Assembly (NCBI GenBank): GCA_007120685.1
Contig: SKNG01000288.1
Location: 1 to 10,635, forward strand
Reading direction: 5' to 3'
DNA: 10,635 bases
DNA from: Paracoccaceae bacterium
Lineage (GTDB): Bacteria; Pseudomonadota; Alphaproteobacteria; Rhodobacterales; Rhodobacteraceae
Shown here: positions 7,108-10,635 of the stretch, one piece after another
How the letters are laid out: each line of letters starts with the position of its first letter
Position numbering within the stretch: the first letter of the stretch is position 1
Program-made: the position numbers and the translations under genes
Notes under the pieces: generated by a model
What the model was told of the DNA's origin: nothing
The model's input: the letters and a program-made list of their open reading frames with translations, nothing else
Databases searched by the model: none

Positions 7108-8535
7108 TTATGTCTCGCCGGCGACAGGCAGTTCACGTGGCTCGGCCTCCGGCACCGGCGATGCGGGCTCTGCCAGGCGCTGCAGCACCGAGGCCGCGTA
7201 ATAGCCCAGCGCCGCGTCCTGCCCCGGCGCGATGGACACCTTGCCGGCCTTCTGAACCAGGATACCGCGTAGCAGCAACGCGGCGAGCCCCTGTTCGGCG
7301 GCCCGCGCGCCTTCGCCTTCCGGCAGATGCATCCAGGCGCCGATGGTCTGCAATTCGCGCACCAGCTCGGCAGCCCGTTCCAGCAAGGCGTCACGGGCGC
7401 AGGCGCCCTGGGCCTGGACCATGGCTGCGGCGACCAGCGGCACGGGCAGCACCGGCACGGCGGCGCGGATCCGCTCCATCAGCGCCTCTGCCAGGGATTC
7501 GGTGCTGGCATCGGGACGGGTCTCCATGAAGGCGCGCAGCGAAAGGGGCGTGCCGTAGCACACGGCGGCGTAGCCAAAGCGCTGAAACCGGCCGCGCAGC
7601 TTCTGCCAGATCACCCGCGCCGTGAACCCCGCCACCACCCACAGGCTGACCCGAAACCGCCGCCGCCCCTCGCGCCCGGCCTCGATCAGCACGCGGTCTT
7701 CCAGCACCCGGTCATAGTTCAGCGCCACCGGCACGAAGACCACATCGCGCCCGTCGCCAAAGCTGAAATCGCGCACGATGTAGTGCAGCAGCCCCTTCTT
7801 TGCCGGGCCGACCGCGCCATTCAGGCTGAGCCCGCCTTCGGGGAACATGGCCTGGGTAATGCCTTCCTGCACCGACATCTGCACATAGCGCGCCAGCACC
7901 GCACGATAGAGCGGCGTCGAATAGCGGCGGCGGATGAAATAGGCCCCCATCGCCCGGATCAGCGATTTCAGCGGCCAGACCTGCGCCCATTCCCCCACCG
8001 CGTAGGAAAGCGCCGAGCGGTCGGCGGCCAGCCAGGTGACCAGCACATAGTCCATGTTCGAGCGGTGGTTCATCACGAAGACCACGGCCGAGCGTTCGTC
8101 GATATCGCGCAGGGTCTGGGCGCTGCCCCGGCCCAGGCGCACGTCATAGAACCCCTGGCTGAGCCGCCGCGCCACCTTGATGGCGAAGCCGAAATAGGTG
8201 GCGGTGGAAAAGCCCGGAACAATCTCGCGCGCATAGGAGCGGGCGCGGGCGAAGGCCACGTTATGCGGCACGTCCTCGGCGCGGGCATAATCGGCCACGG
8301 CCTCCATCACCTGCGGGTCATGGATCAGCCGTGTGACCTGATCCTGCCGGCGCATCAGGCGGAAGGGGCGGATGGGCCGTTCCAGCCGCTGGTTCAACCT
8401 TTCAACCGCGCGCTCCATGCGCCGGCGCAGGAACCAGCGCAACCCGGGTCCGATGATACGGTCCAGCGTGGCGATGGCGGCCAGGGCCAGCACCAGAATC
8501 ACCAGCCAAAGCGGCATTTCCACAGTCGTAACCAT
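7108..8535 (-). CDS. PlsB/GPAT-like glycerol-3-phosphate acyltransferase
   Basis: Likely a membrane-bound acyltransferase that places a fatty acyl chain on glycerol-3-phosphate (or a related glycerolipid) in phospholipid synthesis. The 475-residue product has an N-terminal hydrophobic helix (8-24) and the four acyltransferase blocks in order: NHRSNMD (156-162, the H-x4-D catalytic pair His157/Asp162), GAYFIRRR (197-204), FPEGGLSLNG (231-240) and VPVALNYDRV (268-277). The GxxFIRR block, the FPEGG block and a late YYAASVLQRL segment (445-454) fit the PlsB/GPAT branch better than PlsC. It is far shorter than E. coli PlsB (about 800 residues) and seems to lack its extra regions, so the acyl donor and exact acceptor are uncertain. 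The start is ATG 8535, although no strong ribosome site precedes it; Met7 (8517) is an alternative. It lies upstream of ccr on the same strand and diverges from the EF-hand gene. Confidence 0.88.
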   Translation of the reverse strand: MVTTVEMPLWLVILVLALAAIATLDRIIGPGLRWFLRRRMERAVERLNQRLERPIRPFRLMRRQDQVTRLIHDPQVMEAVADYARAEDVPHNVAFARARSYAREIVPGFSTATYFGFAIKVARRLSQGFYDVRLGRGSAQTLRDIDERSAVVFVMNHRSNMDYVLVTWLAADRSALSYAVGEWAQVWPLKSLIRAMGAYFIRRRYSTPLYRAVLARYVQMSVQEGITQAMFPEGGLSLNGAVGPAKKGLLHYIVRDFSFGDGRDVVFVPVALNYDRVLEDRVLIEAGREGRRRFRVSLWVVAGFTARVIWQKLRGRFQRFGYAAVCYGTPLSLRAFMETRPDASTESLAEALMERIRAAVPVLPVPLVAAAMVQAQGACARDALLERAAELVRELQTIGAWMHLPEGEGARAAEQGLAALLLRGILVQKAGKVSIAPGQDAALGYYAASVLQRLAEPASPVPEAEPRELPVAGET

Positions 8536-8828
8536 GCGCGCACATTGTCAGCAAGCTTCGCGCGGGGCAATCCTGCGCCGCATCGATCCGGACCTGGTGA
8601 CGGCGCGGCAGGGCGGCGCCGAAAGCGGCGAAGATCCGCGCAACCCATGGGCGAAAAGGCGCTGCCGGCGGGGCGTTGCCGACGCAAATCGCCCGGATCG
8701 CGGCTTTTCGCTGAAGCGGGTTGGCCTGACACCAGATTGCGTTGTCCGGTCCTGCACCACCACTTAGCGTCCTGTCCTGTCGCCTGCCGGTTGGTCCGGC
8801 CGGGCGGCACCACAGAAGGGAGATAATC
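8536..8828. promoter_or_regulatory. Divergent acyltransferase / EF-hand intergenic region
   Basis: These 293 bases lie between two divergent starts and must hold both promoters. I see no convincing -35/-10 pair. Small dyads exist, such as GCCGG (8786-8790) with CCGGC (8796-8800) shortly before the EF-hand ribosome site. The open frames that cross it on both strands have arginine- and proline-rich translations typical of non-coding GC-rich DNA. No RNA gene was recognised. Confidence 0.45.
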
Positions 8829-9056
8829 ATGAAGACCTTGTTTGCGACCACGTTCTCGGCGCTGGTCCTGGGGTCCGGGATGGCCATTGCGCAGATGGCT
8901 GACGGGCCCTGGACGATGGAAGAGTTCATGGCCGCCTACCCCGAGGTCACGCCCGAGGTATTCGCCGAGATCGACACCAACAACGACGGTGTGATCGACG
9001 CGGATGAACTCAAGGCAGCGGTCGAGGCCGGTCTGGTCGCCCCTTCCGAGGGCTGA
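8829..9056 (+). CDS. Small secreted EF-hand protein
   Basis: The 75-residue product has a classic Sec signal: Lys2, a hydrophobic core (4-18) and AIA at 19-21 giving probable cleavage before Gln22. The mature part is only about 54 residues and acidic. It carries one perfect EF-hand loop, DTNNDGVIDADE (49-60), with calcium ligands at Asp49, Asn51, Asp53, Asp57 and Glu60, Gly54 at the turn and Ile56 in the core. The preceding helix (31-48) may be the relic of a partner hand or simply its E helix. It is expected to bind calcium in the periplasm or outside the cell; a calcium sensor or buffer role is inference. AAGGGAG (8816-8822) lies six bases before the ATG. A hairpin follows the stop. It lies upstream of ecm but is separated from it by 278 bases with a separate promoter, so a link to that pathway is not implied. 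Confidence 0.9.
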   Translation: MKTLFATTFSALVLGSGMAIAQMADGPWTMEEFMAAYPEVTPEVFAEIDTNNDGVIDADELKAAVEAGLVAPSEG

Positions 9057-9066
9057 CGCCTCGGCG

Positions 9067-9098
9067 CGGCAGTCGCATGCGCCAACATGCGACCGCCG
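9067..9098 (+). terminator. Hairpin after the EF-hand gene
   Basis: GTCGCATG (9072-9079) and CATGCGAC (9086-9093) are perfect complements, extended past one mismatch by CGGC (9067-9070) with GCCG (9095-9098), giving a 12-bp stem with a 6-base loop. It starts 11 bases after the stop. No T tract follows, so it may be a weak terminator or protect the 3' end. Confidence 0.55.
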
Positions 9099-9136
9099 CA
9101 AGGACGAAAAAGGCCTCACCGGTCATACCGTCCCTT

Positions 9137-9158
9137 ATGCGGCGCCACGGCGCCGCAT
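9137..9158. repeat. Perfect GC-rich hairpin upstream of ecm
   Basis: ATGCGGCGCC (9137-9146) and GGCGCCGCAT (9149-9158) are perfect complements two bases apart, giving a 9-bp stem with a 4-base loop. There is no T tract on either side. It may be an operator, an attenuating structure or a second terminator-like element. Its distance from the ecm start (about 176 bases) places it upstream of the proposed ecm promoter. Confidence 0.55.
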
Positions 9159-9240
9159 CGCCTTATATAGCATCTTGTTTGCAAGCCAGTCCAACGGCCA
9201 ATCGTGCAACAGGGCTCGCCGCGTTGCAGCGATTCCCTGC

Positions 9241-9268
9241 TTGACATTATCTTTCTCTTGCCTATTCC
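9241..9268 (+). promoter_or_regulatory. Probable sigma-70-type promoter of ecm
   Basis: A perfect TTGACA (9241-9246) is followed after 16 bases by TATTCC (9263-9268), which shares TAT with the -10 consensus. Transcription would start near 9275 and leave a leader of about 60 bases. The small dyad TTCC-N4-GGAA (9265-9276) overlaps the -10 box and start point and could be bound by a regulator. The -35 box is strong and the -10 box weak, which fits a regulated promoter. Confidence 0.5.
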
Positions 9269-9334
9269 AAACGGAAAGAAAATTGCGCCGCGCCTGGCGT
9301 GACCGTTGACCATTGCCCTGACGGAGGCTCGACG

Positions 9335-10635
9335 ATGACAGAGCAAGCGACAGCAACGCGCGACAAGCCCTGGCTGTTTCGCACCTATGCCGGCCATTCC
9401 ACGGCGGCCGCGTCGAACGCGCTCTACCGCACCAACCTGTCCAAGGGCCAGACCGGGCTGTCGGTGGCTTTCGATCTGCCCACGCAGACGGGCTATGACA
9501 GCGACCATGAACTGGCGCGCGGCGAGGTGGGCAAGGTCGGCGTGCCAGTGGCGCATCTGGGCGACATGCGCATGCTGTTTGACCAGATCCCGCTGGAGCA
9601 GATGAACACCTCGATGACCATCAACGCCACGGCGCCGTGGCTGCTGGCGCTTTATATTGCCGTGGCCGAGGAACAGGGCGCGGATGTCGCAAAGCTTCAG
9701 GGCACGGTGCAGAACGACATTATCAAGGAATACCTCTCGCGCGGGACCTATATCTGCCCACCGAAGCCCAGCCTGCGAATGATCACGGATGTCGCGGCCT
9801 ATACGCGCGAACATCTGCCGAAATGGAATCCGATGAATGTCTGTTCCTACCATCTGCAGGAAGCGGGCGCCACGCCGGAACAGGAACTGGCCTTCGCGCT
9901 GGCCACGGCCTGCGCGGTGCTTGATGACCTTAAGGGCAAGGTGCCGGCCCAGCATTTTCCGGCCATGGTGGGGCGGATCAGTTTCTTCGTGAACGCGGGC
10001 ATCCGCTTCGTGACCGAGCTGTGCAAGATGCGCGCCTTCACCGAACTCTGGGACGAGATCTGCCGCGACCGCTACGGGGTGGCAGACGCGAAATACCGCC
10101 GTTTCCGTTACGGCGTGCAGGTCAATTCGCTGGGCCTGACCGAGCAGCAGCCGGAAAACAACGTCTATCGCATCTTGATCGAGGCGCTGGCGGTGACGCT
10201 GTCGAAGAACGCCCGCGCCCGGGCGCTGCAACTGCCCGCCTGGAACGAGGCGCTGGGCCTGCCGCGGCCCTGGGATCAGCAATGGTCGCTGCGCTTGCAA
10301 CAGGTGCTGGCCTATGAGACCGACCTCCTGGAATACGGCGATCTTTTCGACGGCAACCCGGCGGTGACGAAGAAGGTGGAGGCGCTGAAGGACGGCGCGC
10401 GGGCGGAACTGGCGCTGATCGACGGCATGGGCGGCGCGGTCGAGGCGATCGACTATATGAAATCGCGGCTGGTTGAGTCGAATGCCGAGCGCATCGCCCG
10501 GATCGAAGCGGGCGAAACGGTGGTGGTGGGCGTGAACAAGTTCACCACGACCGAGCCCTCGCCCCTGACCACCGGCGAGGGGGCGATCATGGTGGTGGAC
10601 CAGGAAGCCGAGCGCGACCAGATCGCCCGGCTGGA
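9335..10635 (+). CDS. ecm: Ethylmalonyl-CoA mutase (partial, 5' end)
   Basis: This adenosylcobalamin-dependent mutase converts (2R)-ethylmalonyl-CoA to (2S)-methylsuccinyl-CoA (EC 5.4.99.63) in the ethylmalonyl-CoA pathway, following Ccr and an epimerase. The frame runs open to the window edge, with 433 residues visible of roughly 650 expected. Only the CoA-binding TIM-barrel part is present; the C-terminal B12-binding domain lies outside. Motifs are FDLPTQTGYDSDHELARGEV (46-65), NTSMTINATA (91-100), GTVQNDIIKEYLSRGTYICP (123-142), SLRMITDV (146-153) and NPMNVCSYHLQEAGAT (165-180). The GYDSDHELARGEVGKVGVP and TYICPPKPS forms are typical of Ecm, whereas methylmalonyl-CoA mutase usually has GYDSDHPRVxGDVGKAGV and a shorter YPPxPS. 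The start is ATG 9335 with GGAGG about seven bases upstream. Its closeness to ccr supports the assignment, and such linkage is known in Rhodobacter. Confidence 0.95.
   Translation, partial: MTEQATATRDKPWLFRTYAGHSTAAASNALYRTNLSKGQTGLSVAFDLPTQTGYDSDHELARGEVGKVGVPVAHLGDMRMLFDQIPLEQMNTSMTINATAPWLLALYIAVAEEQGADVAKLQGTVQNDIIKEYLSRGTYICPPKPSLRMITDVAAYTREHLPKWNPMNVCSYHLQEAGATPEQELAFALATACAVLDDLKGKVPAQHFPAMVGRISFFVNAGIRFVTELCKMRAFTELWDEICRDRYGVADAKYRRFRYGVQVNSLGLTEQQPENNVYRILIEALAVTLSKNARARALQLPAWNEALGLPRPWDQQWSLRLQQVLAYETDLLEYGDLFDGNPAVTKKVEALKDGARAELALIDGMGGAVEAIDYMKSRLVESNAERIARIEAGETVVVGVNKFTTTEPSPLTTGEGAIMVVDQEAERDQIARL

Larger units (their letters stand above)
9057..9334 (+). promoter_or_regulatory. 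EF-hand / ecm intergenic region
   Basis: These 278 bases hold, in order, the hairpin at 9067-9098, a second perfect hairpin at 9137-9158, a TTTGCAA motif at 9178-9184 with related TGCAAC (9205-9210) and GTTGCA (9223-9228) sequences, the likely ecm promoter (9241-9268) and the ecm ribosome site (GGAGG at 9323-9327). The stretch 9160-9290 is clearly more AT-rich than its surroundings. A minus-strand frame crossing it is discussed among the findings. Confidence 0.6.

Noticed and set aside
8700..8760. Possible sigma-54 promoter before the EF-hand gene (TTGG...TTGC)
   Set aside because: The GG and GC dinucleotides are 14 bases apart rather than the required 10.
8548..8763. Minus-strand 71-codon frame in the acyltransferase / EF-hand interval
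   Set aside because: It is arginine- and serine-rich without hydrophobic pattern and without a ribosome site, so it is not separable from a chance frame in GC-rich DNA.
7327..8826. Plus-strand open frame (499 codons) opposite the acyltransferase gene
   Set aside because: It is antisense to a gene with all four acyltransferase blocks. Its translation is His/Gln/Arg-rich shadow sequence.
9116..10300. Minus-strand open frame (394 codons) opposite ecm
   Set aside because: The plus strand encodes conserved Ecm motifs over the same interval.

Overview
The window is GC-rich chromosomal DNA whose gene set and protein signatures point to an alphaproteobacterium of the Rhodobacterales, such as Rhodobacter or Paracoccus. 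The evidence is a 112-residue PII protein next to a type I glutamine synthetase, two signature genes of the ethylmalonyl-CoA pathway (ccr and ecm), and the style of the short conserved proteins. I see no insertion sequence, phage gene, CRISPR array, tRNA or rRNA. Most of the window is core metabolism, and I did not find a convincing new defence or mobile system.

Layout. (1) 36-57: a palindromic hairpin. 1587-73 (minus): bifunctional NAD(P)H-hydrate epimerase/dehydratase (Nnr/YjeF). (2) 1588-1851: a divergent regulatory region with a hairpin and a CRP-like site. (3) 1852-2190 glnB and 2255-3661 glnA (plus), a nitrogen-assimilation operon closed by a clear intrinsic terminator at 3679-3709. (4) 3888-5117 (plus): an unrecognised 409-residue protein with one C-terminal membrane segment, after an AT-rich patch and an inverted repeat. 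(5) 5514-5338 (minus): a 58-residue helical protein with a GTG start. (6) 8535-7108 then 6996-5704 (minus): a PlsB/GPAT-like acyltransferase, then ccr, ending at a strong minus-strand terminator (5592-5628). (7) 8829-9056 (plus): a secreted 75-residue EF-hand protein. (8) 9335 to the window edge (plus): ecm, ethylmalonyl-CoA mutase, open at the edge. About 433 residues are visible and the C-terminal B12 domain lies outside.

How they fit together. GlnB and GlnA form the ammonium-sensing and assimilating pair; GlnA keeps the adenylylation tyrosine (Tyr397) and GlnB the uridylylation tyrosine (Tyr51). Ccr (crotonyl-CoA to ethylmalonyl-CoA) and Ecm (ethylmalonyl-CoA to methylsuccinyl-CoA) are near-consecutive steps of acetyl-CoA assimilation without a glyoxylate bypass. 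They face apart and are separated by the acyltransferase and the EF-hand gene. Each has its own AT-rich leader with a perfect TTGACA box and TGCAA-type motifs, which suggests separate but possibly co-regulated promoters.

The least understood items are the 409-residue membrane-anchored protein, the 58-residue protein, the structured ccr leader and the hairpin-rich ecm leader. Each gene-free interval is shorter than 300 bases and is described below.
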